Assembly (NCBI GenBank): GCA_023974075.1
Contig: JAMFTG010000145.1
Span: 40,001-104,000 of the forward strand
Reading direction: 5' to 3'
DNA from: Chaenocephalus aceratus
Lineage: Eukaryota > Chordata > Actinopteri > Perciformes > Channichthyidae
Length of the DNA stretch: 64,000 bases
The number at the start of each line of letters is the position of its first letter. Position 1 is the stretch's first letter. The notes below the pieces were generated by a model. The model did not search any database, was not told the DNA's origin, and saw only the letters and a list, made by a program, of their open reading frames with translations. Shown here one piece after another: positions 37,903 to 49,795 of this stretch. The translations under genes were made by a program, and so were the position numbers.

Positions 37903-38560
37903 AACTTCACTTTTTTATCTTTCTTTTCATGCATTTCCTGAGTGCCGCGTCTTCTGTTTATCGTATTTCAGTTTTTCCATGGCTGCCTCCGTGTCCTTGT
38001 GTTTTATTGATCTGTCATCGTCTCAGTCTTTTATCTCTCATGAGTGCTCGGGAATTAGTTTTTTTAAAAGCAGCATAAACACAAATAGTATTCTGTTCTC
38101 GTCGGGGATCGGGCTTCGTCTTTATTCTGCTCATTGGATCTGAAAATAGAGTCCGATCTTTTACACACATTTAGAAAAAGACCAAAATGGCCAAATGAAA
38201 CTGAAACCAAAGGATAAGACGATTCATTTCTTTTTTTAATTAAAACACCTACTATTTTTAAAAATCAAATACATTTTTCATGCAAATTGTCAAAAAATGC
38301 TCTTTTAGCCTCAAATATGGTGATTTTCTGCTTTTGTGTTTGTTTCATATCAAATTTAATATTTTGAGGTTTTCACTGACTTTTCAGACGTCTTCTTGGA
38401 TTTGAGAATATACGAGGACTCGATGTAATGTAGAAAATAATCTGCAGTTGAATCAACAAAGACAATAATTGTAAGCTTTAATGAATTGTATTAATGTTTG
38501 TTTTCTTTAATTTTGTAACTGTCCGGTTATTAGTTAATTTTATTCTCTGTCTTTATTTAA
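37903..38560. other. AT-rich non-coding DNA
   Basis: No gene recognised. Confidence 0.3.
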
Positions 38561-38790
38561 ATGTCTTTGTTTTTTATTATGTGAAAGCACTTTGTAACTC
38601 TGTTGAAAGGTGCTATGTAAAAAAGTATATTATTAGTAGTATTATTAGCAGTAGTAGTGCGGGCGGCTGTGGATAGTGGATAGAGTGCTGGACTTCGAAT
38701 AAGGGGGTACCCATTTCGAGGGGATTGTCCTCAGTATTGAGTACGTAAGTCGCTTTGGATAAAAGCGTCTAACAAGTGACGTGTAGGAGT
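38561..38790 (+). repeat. SINE fragments (tail, then tRNA-like copy)
   Basis: Positions 38575-38640 hold GAAAGCACTTTGTAACTCTG and GAAAGGTGCTATGTAAA followed by an ATT-rich end, a common teleost SINE/LINE tail. Positions 38655-38785 hold a tRNA-like body (GGATAGAGTGCTGGACTTCG, B-box-like region at 38712) and end GCTTTGGATAAAAGCGTCTA...AGTGACGTG, the same tail as the minus-strand copies at 12.5 and 60.7 kb. Confidence 0.6.
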
Positions 38791-39239
38791 AGTATTCATA
38801 ATAGAAATAGTAGCAGCCCCAAATTAAACAAAATGGATCTCAGTTTTGGCTAATATAACAAATTGCAGAACATTATTGGAATATTTATATAAATATATGA
38901 CATATTATATATTATATATCAGTAGCTGCAAGTCAGACCTGCCCTTCGTTGGGAAAAGCGCTTTGTCTAGATTTTGAAGTGCTGATTCTGTGTCTGTAGC
39001 TTTAAATGCTAATGAGCTGCTGCTGGCCACGCCCCTCTGCGATGTGATTGGTTTAAAAAACACAATGGTGCTCTAGGAGGAGATTCAGGTGATAAGGTGG
39101 GGGGGGTTACCTTGGTTGCTGATTGGCTAATGGTTACACAAGACAACACATCGTTATGACATCATCAAGTGGCTAAAATCAGGTTTTTTATAGAAATGGA
39201 TCAAAAAGAAAGAGAATCTTTGTTCCTGAAACTTTCAGA
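38791..39239. other. Left part of a TTAA-type element, and AT-rich flank
   Basis: After an AT-rich stretch (38860-38930), the sequence from about 38935 contains GTGCTGATTCTGTGTCTGTA and GGCCACGCCCCTCTGCG. I take this as the body of the DNA element whose right end lies at 41629. The left terminus was not pinned down. Confidence 0.4.
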
Positions 39240-41629
39240 GTCTCTTTCCACAGAGGGGACACATGTTGATGTAGAAGAGACATGGAGAAGAGGGGACACA
39301 TTTTGATGTAGAAGAGACATGGAGAAGAGGGGACACATGTTGATGTAGAAGAGACATGAAGAAGAGGGGACACATGTTGATGTAGAAGAGACATGGAGAA
39401 GAGGGGACACATGTTGATGTAGAAGAGACATGAAGAAGAGGGGACACATGTTGATGTAGAAGATACATGAAGAAGAGGGGACACATGTTGATGTAGAAGA
39501 GACATGAAGGAGAGGGGACACATGTTGATGTAGAGAGACATGAAGAAGAGGGACACATGTTTGATGTAGAAGAGACATGAAGAAGAGGGGACACATGTTG
39601 ATGTAGAAGAGACATGGAGAAGAGGGGACACAATGTTGATGTAGAAGAGACATGAAGAAGAGGGGACACATGTTTGATGTAGAAGAGACATGAAGAAGAG
39701 GGGGACACATGTTGATGTAGGAGAGACATGAAGAGAGGGGACACATGTTGATGAAGAAGAGGGGACACATGTTGATGTAGAAGAGACATGAAGAAGAGGG
39801 GACACATGTGATGTAGAAGAGACATGGAGAGAGGGGACACATGTTGATGTAGAAGAGACATGAAGAAGAGGGGACACATGTTGATGTAGAAGAGACATGA
39901 GAAGAGGGGACACATGTTGATGTAGAAGAGACATGAAGGAGAGGGGACACATGTTGATGTAGAAGAGACATGAAGAAGAGGGGACACATGTTGATGTAGA
40001 AGAGACATGAAGAAGAGGGGACACATGTTGATGTAGAAGAGACATGGAGAAGAGGGGACACATGTTGATGTAGAAGAGACATGAAGAAGAGGGGACACAT
40101 GTTGATGTAGAAGAGACATGAAGAAGAGGGGACACATGTTGATGTAGGAGAGACATGAAGAAGAGGGGACACGTGTTGATGTAGAAGAGACATGAAGAAG
40201 AGGGGACACGTGTTGATGTAGAAGAGACATGAAGAAGAGGGTACACGTGTTGATGTAGAAGAGACATGAAGAAGAGGGGACACGTGTTGATGTAGAAGAG
40301 ACATGGAGAAGAGGGGACACATGTTGATGTAGAAGAGACATGAAGAAGAGGGACACATGTTGATGTAGAAGAGACATGAAGAAGAGGGACACATGTTGAT
40401 GTAGAAGAGACATGAAGAAGAGGGGACACATGTTGATGTAGAAGAGACATGAAGAAGAGGGGACACGTGTTGATGTAGAAGAGACATGAAGAAGAGGGGA
40501 CACATGTTGATGTAGAAGAGACATGGAGAAGAGGGGACACATGTTGATGTAGAAGAGACATGAGAAGAGGGGACACATGTTGATGTAGAAGAGACATGGA
40601 GAAGAGGGGACACATGTTGATGTAGAAGAGACATGAAGAAGAGGGGACACATGTTGATGTAGAAGAGACATGGAGAAGAGGGGACACATGTTGATGTAGA
40701 AGAGACATGAAGAAGAGGGGACACATGTTGATGTAGAAGAGACATGAAGAAGAGGGGACACATGTTGATGTAGAAGAGACATGGAGAAGAGGGGACACAT
40801 GTTGATGTAGAAGAGACATGAAGAAGAGGGGACACATGTTGATGTAGAAGAGACATGAAGAAGAGGGGACACATGTTGATGTAGTAGAGACATGAAGAGA
40901 GGGGACACATGTGATGTAGAAGAGACATGAGAAGAGGGGACACATGTTGATGTAGAAGAGACATGAAGAAGAGGGGACACATGTTGATGTAGAAGAGACA
41001 TGGAGAAGAGGGGACACATGTTGATGTAGAAGAGACATGAAGAAGAGGGGACACATGTTGATGTAGAAGAGACATGGAGAAGAGGGGACACATGTTGATG
41101 TAGAAGAGACATGAAGAAGAGGGGACACATGTTGATGTAGAAGAGACATGAAGAAGAGGGGACACATGTTGATGTAGAAGAGACATGGAGAAGAGGGGAC
41201 ACATGTTGATGTAGAAGAGACATGAAGAAGAGGGGACACATGTTGATGTAGAAGAGACATGAAGAAGAGGGGACACATGTTGATGTAGTAGAGACATGAA
41301 GAAGAGGGGACACATGTTGATGTAGAAGAGACATGGAGAAGAGGGGACACATGTTGATGTAGAAGAGACATGGAGAAGAGGGGGACACATGTTGATGTAG
41401 AAGAGACATGAAGAAGAGGGGACACATGTTGATGTAGAAGAGACATGAAGAAGAGGGGACACATGTTGATGTAGAAGAGACATGAAGAAGAGGGGACACA
41501 TGTTGATGTAGAAGAGACATGGAGAAGAGGGGACACATGTTGATGTAGAAGAGACATGAAGAAGAGGGGACACATGTTGATGTAGAAGAGACATGAAGAA
41601 GTGGACTTTGGATGATAGGTGGCCTTTAA
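39240..41629. repeat. 38-bp minisatellite array inside a TTAA-type element end
   Basis: About 62 copies of a 38-bp unit with GGGGACACATGTTGATGTAG and AGACATGAAGAAGA. The array ends at GAAGAAGTGGACTTTGGATG followed by GGCCTTTAAA, with TTAA at 41626-41629. This resembles base by base the right end of the element at 7636-8299 (GGGGACACATATTGATGTAT ... GCTAGGGTCCCCTTTAA). The unit thus appears to be a piece of that terminal region amplified in place. Since 38 is not a multiple of three, the three minus-strand frames read the same 38-residue cycle, and none contains a stop; this explains 767-856-residue frames that are not genes. Confidence 0.95.
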
Positions 41630-42356
41630 AGTGTGTAGCCATTATGAATGTTTTTAATGATATATTTTGCGTGAAACCAAGAATGCTTGTCGTTGCTAAG
41701 GGGGAATGTTTCCAGTAAAATAGAAAAAAAAGATTGATTATTTTGACTTGGATATATGGATTTAATCCCATCAGGACAGAACGTTATTGATTCCTCTCCA
41801 CACCGCAGCATTCGACCTTGTTTACTGAAACATTTCACTGTTTGAAAAGGACACTGTGGATCGTATGCCATCTGAAAGACACACAGCATTATGGCTTTTT
41901 ACTTGAAGATATAACATATAAAATAAAGCGTCTCATCCTGAAGGCTCCTCTAAGTGGTTCCACACGTAAAAAGTTTCCGTTTAAGGAGCAGATGTGCAGA
42001 AATCTGAAGGATTAATAATTCTCCTCCGCGTCGAGTCTTAACGAGAAGTCGTCTGCGGTTGCGGCGACTTTCTGAACATTAAGTTTATGAGCTCGTCGTT
42101 ATTTAACATGTCAGGGTCCCCCACAGTACAATGAAACGTTGATGGTGATGGCAGCACAGACACTTTGTGTTCTCCTAACTCCTACTCCGGCAGGTGCAAA
42201 GACATTATCCGCATTTCTGATAAATATTCAAAATTAGGGAGCGCTTGATTTGCTGCACCCTTGGTGGTTGTGGTGGAATTAACTGAAGTACAATTATGAT
42301 GAGCTTTTCCATGTTGTGTCAAATGTGGTACTTCTTGTATCTGAGTACTTCCTCCA

Positions 42357-42357
<1 letters not shown>
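41630..42357. other. Unique non-coding island
   Basis: Balanced, complex DNA, particularly 42000-42290. No supported gene. It may be conserved regulatory sequence, which is inference. Confidence 0.35.

Positions 42358-42428
<71 letters not shown>
42358..42428. repeat. (CA)n microsatellite
   Basis: About 35 CA units, preceded by an AGTACTTCCTCCACCAC phrase of the AGAAGTACT family. Confidence 0.95.
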
Positions 42429-42431
<3 letters not shown>

Positions 42432-43000
42432 AGTTAAGGATAAACTCAATGTTGTCACTAGTTGTGTATTTATCACTAGGTTAATAAATAATAGTGCTTT
42501 TCCTAATGCTCAAAGACGCTTTACATAAAAAGAAACGCACGGTGAGTTCAGGTTCTGCAGTGCTGCGGCCATTTCCTGCCTCTCCATCTGCATACAGTAA
42601 AAAAACAAGCATTCCTGTAAATAAAGACGGCCGTCCAGCGACTGTCTTCCCAGCGACAACGCTATTGAGCGTAGTCAGATGCTCCGCTGATTAAAAATTG
42701 ATCCATTTTGAAAAATCTAATCAACTGAATAGGCTTCTCTCATAGGTCTGGGTGGGGTTGTGTGTCGGGGGGGTGGAGCAGCTGCTGACACAGAGAGGCG
42801 GACCTGTTATTAACCCCTGCACCTCCGCCCACCCTGCACCCCCCCCCCCCCCGAAGCCCAGGGACCAGACAGAGCCCAGACGGCGTGAATTATTCAGCAG
42901 TCTGAGAGCGGCTCCGGACACTCGGCCTCTTAATGCCTGCCGGTGGAGGCGAGTGGCTCTAATGGCCGCTGGGGTGGAGCTCCGGCTCACAAGGCAAGGA
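42429..43000. other. Unique non-coding DNA
   Basis: A poly-C run lies at 42839-42852. The frame at 42752-43042 is proline-rich from composition and has no domain. Confidence 0.3.
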
Positions 43001-44089
43001 GAGGCAAGTTTATTTCAAGATGCAAGGCTTCCATTGTCATAGCTACAGTGTCGTTATGACAATGAAAGTCTTATGTCCACAGGCTCCTCTAACAGTGCAA
43101 CACAATTAAGTGCAAGTAAATACAATCAAATAGAATATAAGTAGTGCCATAAGAGTCGATACAAGTGATATATAAATTGTAAGTTGCAAACAGGTGAATG
43201 TTATGGATGTTCTTAGTTCAGGTGTTTAACATGCAAATAAACTAACCTTGAACATGTTGTGCATAGCTACAGTGCAGTTATATCAATGACAATCTTATGT
43301 CACATCTCCTCTAACAGTGCAACACAATACAACTGATTATTGTGCAAGTAAATAGAATCAAATAGAATATAATAGAAATAGTCTACAAGTTACAGATTAA
43401 TGTTATGGATGTTCAAAAGTTCAGGCGTTTAACGGTCTTAAGAGCATTAAGAAACATATTATAAAATGGCATTTAAAAACACTAATTTAAAAAGCAAAAA
43501 TAATAAAACATGAATAACAAAAGTTACATGAATAAAAGTTACAGTGCAGCGTGAGATGTGAATAGTGCAATTTAAAGCAGCAGCAAAAAGAAAAGTCTTC
43601 AGCCTGGATTTAAAAGTAGTCAGAGGTTTTTTTGTTTATTTGTTTATTCCACACATGGCAGTTCTTTTAAAACATGTAAACTTATACTGGTTTTTTTTTT
43701 TTTATAGCGCATGATTGAAAAGAGCAGGGAAAAGAAAATATTATATTACCTGCCCTTTCTTAAAATAAATTAAAAAAAACAAAGAAAGAAAGTCAAATAA
43801 AAAGCAATATTTTTCACATTTGCTTAAAAAAATCAACTTCCTACTGTCTAATTACGCTTTCTTTATAGTTGCAGCGGACCTGCAGGTTTCTGGTGGTTTG
43901 TTCCAGATATTTGGAGCATAATAACTGAAAGCTCCTTCTCCATGTTTAGTTCTGACTCTGGGACAGAAAGCAGTCCCAGCGGACGGATGGAGAGCCGCTA
44001 ACGCTCCGGCTGAATGAAGGGAAGTGAGAGCGAATTCATAGGGGGGGGGGGGGGGGGGGGGTGGGGGGGGGGTCACGGAGGGTTAATGA
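43001..44089. repeat. Composite of LINE-like relics with poly-G
   Basis: Positions 43010-43235 and 43260-43440 are diverged copies of one phrase (GCATAGCTACAGTG, TCTAACAGTGCAACACAATA), probably reversed LINE 3' ends. Positions 43580-43625 and 43868-43970 (GTCTTCAGCCTGGATTTAAA; ACCTGCAGGTTTCTGGTGGT; TAGTTCTGACTCTGGGACAG) look like one widespread teleost repeat, split by a 240-bp AT-rich insert at about 43626-43865. A G-run with few interruptions lies at 44041-44072. Confidence 0.5.
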
Positions 44090-44330
44090 TGCCGCACGTC
44101 TAGGACGGACGCTGGACTCACACCCTGCCCAAAAGGCGGACGGGGGGATGGTGTCCGGATGCAATAATATTCTAGAGGAAAAACAAGCCCTGCAATATTA
44201 AATCTGGGGCTTGTTGACTTTGAGCAGGATCCACAATGACCTTACAAATAACAGAAAACAATATTACAGTGATGGCGTCTTTTTGTGGGCTGATTTGATT
44301 TTGGATTATTGCAGAGAAAAATGATCTCTA
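44090..44330. other. Short unique stretch
   Basis: About 240 bp of complex sequence between repeats; no gene seen. Confidence 0.3.
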
Positions 44331-45297
44331 TGGCAAACAAACTTTATGATATGTATACATTTTGTTCAGCAGGATTTAATCTCCACATATTAACACCACT
44401 TTGTGATTTTAAAAGCTAATGTTGGGTTATAAAGGAACTACAGCACGGTCACATGACTTCACGTCACCAACACTAAGCTAAAGGTGGCTAATGTTGGGCT
44501 ATAAAGGAACTACAGCACGGTCACATGACTTCACGTCACCAACACTAAGCCAAAGGAGGCTAATGTTGGGCTATAAAGGAACTACAGCACGGTCACATGA
44601 CTTCACGTCACCACCGCTAAGCTAAAGGTGGCTAATGTTGGGCTATAAAGGAACTACAGCACAGTCACATGACTTCACGTCACCACCGCTAAGCTAAAGG
44701 TGGCTAATGTTGGGCTATAAAGGAACTACAGCACGGTCACATGACTTCACGTCACCACCGCTAAGCTAAAGGTGGCTAATGTTGGGCTATAAAGGAACTA
44801 CAGCACGGTCACATGACTTCACGTCACCACCGCTAAGCTAAAGGTGGCTAATGTTGGGCTATAAAGGAACTACAGCACGGTCACATGACTTCACGTCACC
44901 AACACTAAGCTAAAGGTGGCTAATGTTGGGCTATAAAGGAACTACAGCACGGTCACATGACTTCACGTCACCACCGCTAAGCTAAAGGTGGCTAATGTTG
45001 GGCTATAAAGGAACTACAGCACGGTCACATGACTTCACGTCACCACCGCTAAGCTAACGGTGGATAATGTTGGGCTATAGAGGAACTACAGCACGGTCAC
45101 ATGACTTCACGTCACCACCGCTAAGCTAAAGGCGGCTAATGTTGGGCTATAAAGGAAACTACAGCACGGTCACATGACTTCACGTCACCAACGCTAAGCT
45201 AAAGGAGGCTAATGTTGGGCTATAAAGGAACTACAGCACGGTCACATGACTTCACGTCACCAACACTAAGCTAAAGGTGGCTAATGTTGGGCTATAA
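44331..45297. repeat. 73-bp minisatellite array 2 with shared head
   Basis: Head with TCTATGGCAAACAAACTTTATG and CTCCACATATTAACACCAC, then about 12 units of the 73-bp repeat. Several units here carry CACCAACACTAAGC instead of CACCACCGCTAAGC, a variant confined to this array. Confidence 0.95.
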
Positions 45298-45540
45298 AAT
45301 ATCAGACAGATATCAATAAATACGGCTAGCTGATATTCGCTATCTATCTACCTTGTTAGCTAGCCTACCTTAGCCACCCATCTAACAAGCTAGCGATAGA
45401 CAGACACACAGATTAGACAGATATCTTTTAATACAGCTAGCTAACATTCAATACCATCTACCTTGTTAGCTAGCCTACCTTAGCTACCCATCTAACTAGC
45501 TATTTAGCAAATGTAAGCTATATAGCTAGCTATCGTCAAA
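45298..45540. repeat. GCTAGC-rich local duplication
   Basis: Two copies of a phrase around ACCTTGTTAGCTAGCCTACC followed by TTAGC(C/T)ACCCATCTAAC lie at 45348-45390 and 45460-45500, each preceded by a GACAGATATC block. Many GCTAGC words surround them. Confidence 0.7.
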
Positions 45541-46061
45541 TGTGTGCTTTTTGTGATGTACATTTGAATTATTATTTAACAGCCTATGGTTGGACTTTAA
45601 GTGCAAACCATTGTCTACGTTCAGGCAGTGAGAGTAGTTATAAAAACATGTTGACGTGTTATTTAAATAAGCAGACAGGGAACTACAAACATCTCTGTAG
45701 ATTCTCAAATATGTTTTTGGGATAAATCGGTGTATGAAATAGTTTGCTTCTCACCTGATAAACTATTAAACTTAATAACAGTTAATTAAAACGCTTAAAA
45801 CTAGTTTCTGTGGAAAGGAAAGGTTGGTACAGCTGGAGACGCTGTGCAAAGTAATAGCAATACCTGTCTTACTGACAGTGACAAGACGTAACGCGTCAAT
45901 GTGGAAAAGCCCTGCAGCGAGCGAAGCATAATGTGAACACAGTATAATTCATCCGTTTGGAATGAAACTCAACCTGTTGAACTGTCACGATGAAGCTCCA
46001 CCCACAACTGACTCACATGAGAGTAACCAGGAAACAGGCTGTTATTCTGCCTCGCTGAGAC

Positions 46062-46062
<1 letters not shown>
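45541..46062. other. Unique DNA upstream of the TRIM gene
   Basis: No gene or transposon recognised. It directly precedes the CA tract and the TRIM leader. Confidence 0.3.

Positions 46063-46103
<41 letters not shown>
46063..46103. repeat. (CA)n microsatellite
   Basis: About 20 CA units, about 210 bp upstream of the TRIM start codon. Confidence 0.95.
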
Positions 46104-46105
<2 letters not shown>

Positions 46106-46241
46106 GAGAGACGGACGGTTTTAAGATTCAACTTTACACCATAAACCACTTGGGGACGTCCACGGGAGGGACTACTGGAATACCTTCCTCTTCGAGCAGC
46201 TGCTGAATCAACAAACTGAGGGTTTCACCAGAACAAAGACT

Positions 46242-46253
46242 CAAAGTGAAAGT
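46242..46253 (+). promoter_or_regulatory. IRF/ISRE-like motif in TRIM leader
   Basis: CAAAGTGAAAGT sits 59 bp before the start codon. It approximates the GAAANNGAAA core bound by interferon regulatory factors, with C in place of the first G. Many fish TRIM genes are interferon-responsive, so the motif is plausible. A GTAAGT splice-donor-like word overlaps its end, which leaves open a leader intron boundary. Confidence 0.25.
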
Positions 46254-46311
46254 AAGTCTCAGGGAACCGGGAGCGGCTGCTGCCGAGTTCACTGCGTTAC
46301 TCAGAGACAAC

Positions 46312-47736
46312 ATGGCTTCCAGATTAGAGGAATATCTCTGCTGCACCGTCTGCCATGACACATTTAGAGACCCTGTGGTCCTGTCCTGCAGCCACAGCTT
46401 CTGTAGAGCCTGTCTGAAGAACTGGTGACGGAGAAATTCATCAAAGAGTGTCCCCTTTGTAAGAGACCTTCCGTTTATGACCCTCCCTGTAACCTGGTGT
46501 TGAAGAACCTGTGTGAGAGTTTTCCTACAGGAGAGAGGTCAGAGACCTCCAGAGGCTCTCTGCAGTCTGCACTCTGAGAAACTCAAGCTCTTCTGTCTGG
46601 ACCATCTGCAGCCAGTGTGTGTCGTCTGCAGAGATTCAAGAATACACAGCGACCACAGATTCAAACCCATCGATGAAGCTGCTCAGGATCTCAGAGAGGA
46701 GCTTCAGGAAGCTCTGCAGCCTTTAAAGAAGAAGTTAGAGACCTTTGAAGAAGTTAAAGTGAAGTTTGATCAAACAGCAGAACACCTGAAGGTCCAGGCT
46801 CGACACACAGAGACGCAGATTAAGAAGCAGTTTAAGAAGCTTCACCAGTTTCTAGAAGAGGAAGAGGAGGACAGGCTGGCTGCACTGAGGGAGGAAGAGG
46901 AGCAGAAGAGGAGGATGATGAAGGAGAAGATGGAGGCTGTGAGCAGAGAGATAGCAGCTCTTTCACACACAGCCAGAGCCACAGAGGAGGAGCTGAGAGC
47001 TGAAGACGTCTCCTTCCTGCTCAACTACAAGGCTGCAGTGGAGAGGCTGCAGCGCCCCCTGCTGGAGGCTCCACAGCTGCCCTCAGGAGCTCTGATAGAC
47101 CAGGCCAAACACCTGGGCAACCTCAGCTTCAACATCTGGAGCAAGATGAAGGACATGGTGTCCTACCATCCTCTCATCCTGGACCCAAAGACGGCTCATC
47201 CAGACCTCGTCCTGTCTGAAGATCTGACCAGTGTGACACGGGGACATGAACAGGAACTTCCTGATAATCCAGAGAGGTTTGATAACTACTCCGTCCTGGG
47301 CTCTGAGGGCTTTGACTCAGGGACTCACAGCTGGGACGTCCAGGTTGGAGACAGTACATACTGGGAACTGGGTGTGTTGGCAGAGTCTGTCCAGAGGAAG
47401 GGATTCATACGGTCTGGATTATGGAGAATAAAGTTTGTTTCGGGTAAATACTCGGCATGGGCAGCATCGGCTCCAGAGACTCCTCTCAGCCGGCAGAAGG
47501 AGCTCCAGAGGGTCAGAGTGAGTCTGGACTGGAGCAGAGGAAAGCTGTCGTTCTCTGATCCGGACACTAACACACAGATACACACCTTCACACACACTTT
47601 CACTGAGAGGATGTTTCCATACATAAAAAATTTGGATGTAGACCCAGTTAAGGTGTTACCAGGTTTCTGTGACTGTAGAACAACAGACATAGATGATGAG
47701 GGTCGATCCAGTGAAGGCTTCTCAGATGGTTGTTAG
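46312..47736 (+). CDS. TRIM35/A33-like RING-B-box-coiled-coil-PRY/SPRY protein, RING region frameshifted
   Basis: This is a fish TRIM-family E3 ubiquitin ligase, closest in style to the teleost TRIM35-like / zinc-binding protein A33-like group. By position it spans 474 codons. The RING begins at residue 11 (C11, C14, C26, H28, C31, C34) and its last pair lies in CPLCK at 46449-46463. The B-box carries C84, H87, C95, C103, C106, H112 and H115. A glutamate/lysine-rich coiled coil spans about 127-237. PRY/SPRY covers about 271-452, with LDP (290-292), SWDV (330-333) and SLDW (404-407). The start is the ATG of MASRLEE, the usual N-terminus; an in-frame ATG at 46246 is upstream. The frame hits TGA at 46426-46428. 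RING homology then continues one frame over until about 46524, where an extra C restores the first frame. Thus there is one lost base near 46425 and one gained base near 46524. It is either a recent pseudogene or an uncorrected assembly error. All domains lie in one exon-like block. The protein would act in the cytoplasm, probably in innate immunity, as inferred from family. Confidence 0.85.
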
Positions 47737-48050
47737 CCAGGTTCACCATTAAAGACAGAGCTGGAGGACTTTCCCAAAGATATGTCAAACTGTTCCTTTA
47801 ATGTTTGGTCAGGAGGCCTGCTGATATATGTGTTTGAGTTTATCAGCGAGCAAATATTTCATTTGGTTTTTGGGTCAGTGTGTTTTGGTGTTGTGTTTAT
47901 TGTTTTGTTTTTTTGGTGACTTGTTAATAAAACTAATCAAAAGAAGTCTGAGTATCTCTATTTTGGCACCACAGTTTTTTAATAGACTTATTAGAGTTGA
48001 GGTTAAACTTCCAAAAAGACAAAAATGTCCCTACGAATGAAATATTGCAG
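47737..48050 (+). other. TRIM 3' untranslated region with AATAAA
   Basis: After the TAG at 47734-47736, AATAAA lies at 47926-47931, in TTGTTAATAAAACTAATC. That is a plausible polyadenylation signal giving a 3' UTR of about 210 bases. No genomic poly-A tract or flanking duplication follows, so a recent retrocopy origin is not supported. Confidence 0.55.
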
Positions 48051-48804
48051 AAAATAATCTCTGTGTCAAACAAACGTTTATGATACTTACACGTTTAGTT
48101 TAGCAGGATAATCTCCACATATTAACAGCACTTTATGATTTTTGAAGTAAAAAGCTAATGTTGGGCTATAAAGGAACTACAGCACGGTCACATGACTTCA
48201 CATCACCATCGTTAAGCTAAAGGCGGCTAATGTTGGGCTATAAAGGAACTACAGCACGGTCACAGGACTTCACGTCACCACCGCTAAGCTAAAGGAGGCT
48301 AATGTTGGGCTATAAAGGAACTACAGCACGGTCACATGACTTCACGTCACCACCGCTAAGCTAAAGGCGGCTAATGTTGGGCTATAAAGGAACTACAGCA
48401 CGGTCACATGACTTCACGTCACCACCGCTAAGCTAAAGGCGGCTAATGTTGGGCTATAAAGGAACTACAGCACGGTCACATGACTTCACGTCACCACCGC
48501 TAAGCTAAAGGCGGCTAATGTTGGGCTATAAAGGAACTACAGCACGGTCACATGACTTCACGTCACCACCGCTAAGCTAAAGGTGGCTAATGTTGGGCTA
48601 TAAAGAAACTACAGCACGGTCACATGACTTCACGTCACCACCGCTAAGCTAAAGGCGGCTAACGTTGGGCTAAAAAGGAACTACAGCACGGTCACATGAC
48701 TTCACGTCACCACCACTAAGCTAAAGGCGGCTAACGTTGGGCTAAAAAGGAACTACAGCACGGTCACATGACTTCACGTCACCACCGCTAAGCTAAAGGC
48801 GGCT
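48051..48804. repeat. 73-bp minisatellite array 3 with shared head
   Basis: The head (AATAATCTCTGTGTCAAACA; CTCCACATATTAACAGCAC) begins just after the TRIM 3' UTR. About nine 73-bp units follow from 48152. The last units have GCTAAAAAGG in place of GCTATAAAGG. Confidence 0.95.
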
Positions 48805-49590
48805 GTTTTTTTAACATTATGTTGCTTTTGTCGGGACCCCCGAAAAAGAGATGGTGCATCTTAAGGGGTTTATCCTAATAAATATATTTAGGAAATAATG
48901 AGGATGAGGACTTGTGTTTAAAACATCCTTGCCATATCTAAAAATGTGTCAAATACAACTGTTAAAATCACATCCAATCAATACCAATTTCACAACAAAT
49001 GCAAATTAGCATCTGGCAGTTTCTATGTGCTGGGGACTCGTACTGTACATTTCTAACATAAAACTTTGGGGTACTCAACATCTCAGGGTTCACACTGCTT
49101 GCAACTAGACTCTATTAAAAGATTGTCTACACAACCCCACTCTGATTACTCACAACTCTTATCATCACCGCACAAACACCCCCAGCAGCTGGAGAGGGTC
49201 CTCCACACAGCACACAGTCTCTCAGTAATCAGGGCATCCTTCCCCAGGGAGAACAGGGGGAGGCTCAGGGTGCGACTCTCATTTGGGAGTTACCATGTGA
49301 TCTATCACCTTGGTGATCATGTGCATCCTCCCGCGGTCTCTGAGGAGGTGAGGAAGAAAGAAAATGACCCCCCCGGTGCAATAAAAGCAGAAAACATGAG
49401 GGCACAACTGAAGGGTTCTTCATAGAGACAAACATTTGCTAATTGTTGCAGCAGCACACATAACCCCTTTTCTACCGAGGTGTTTTAGTTTTTCGTTTAC
49501 CACTGCAGCGACGTTGGCTCTCGCCCTTAAACTATAGTTCAAATCAGGAATCAAGAATCTGCCCGGCCAGCACCGAGAATAGAGGGCTGC
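48805..49590. other. Unique non-coding DNA
   Basis: A 119-codon frame at 49066-49425 has no recognisable domain, no plausible promoter and no splice context; I leave it uncalled. The rest is AT-rich then mixed. Confidence 0.3.
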
Positions 49591-49674
49591 TAACGTCAGA
49601 TGCTAATGTCAGATGCTAATGTCAGATGCTAATGTCAGATGCTAACGTCAGATGCTAACGTCAGATGCTAACGG
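49591..49674. repeat. 13-bp tandem repeat (GTCAGATGCTAAT/C)
   Basis: About six copies of GTCAGATGCTAAY. The first units end in AAT and the later ones in AAC, so the variant changed once along the array. Confidence 0.9.
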
Positions 49675-49795
49675 GGTAACAACAGTTTGTGGCGAGACTA
49701 GAATATATTGCAGAAGTAGCATCAAGATATAACATGAGCACACAAATACATTTTGATGTGGCTTTGTAAGTATAATTACATGTACACATTTTGTA

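Noticed and set aside
39188..41771. Minus-strand frames of 767, 795 and 856 residues
   Set aside because: They read the 38-bp array. The unit is not a multiple of three and lacks stops in all three minus frames, so each frame shows the same Ser/Leu/His-rich cycle.
46246..46311. Upstream in-frame ATG as the TRIM start
   Set aside because: The ATG at 46312 opens the MASRLEE N-terminus usual for this fish TRIM group; the upstream codons look like leader sequence.
49066..49425. 119-residue open frame as a gene
   Set aside because: No recognisable domain, no plausible promoter or splice signals; length is within chance for this window.
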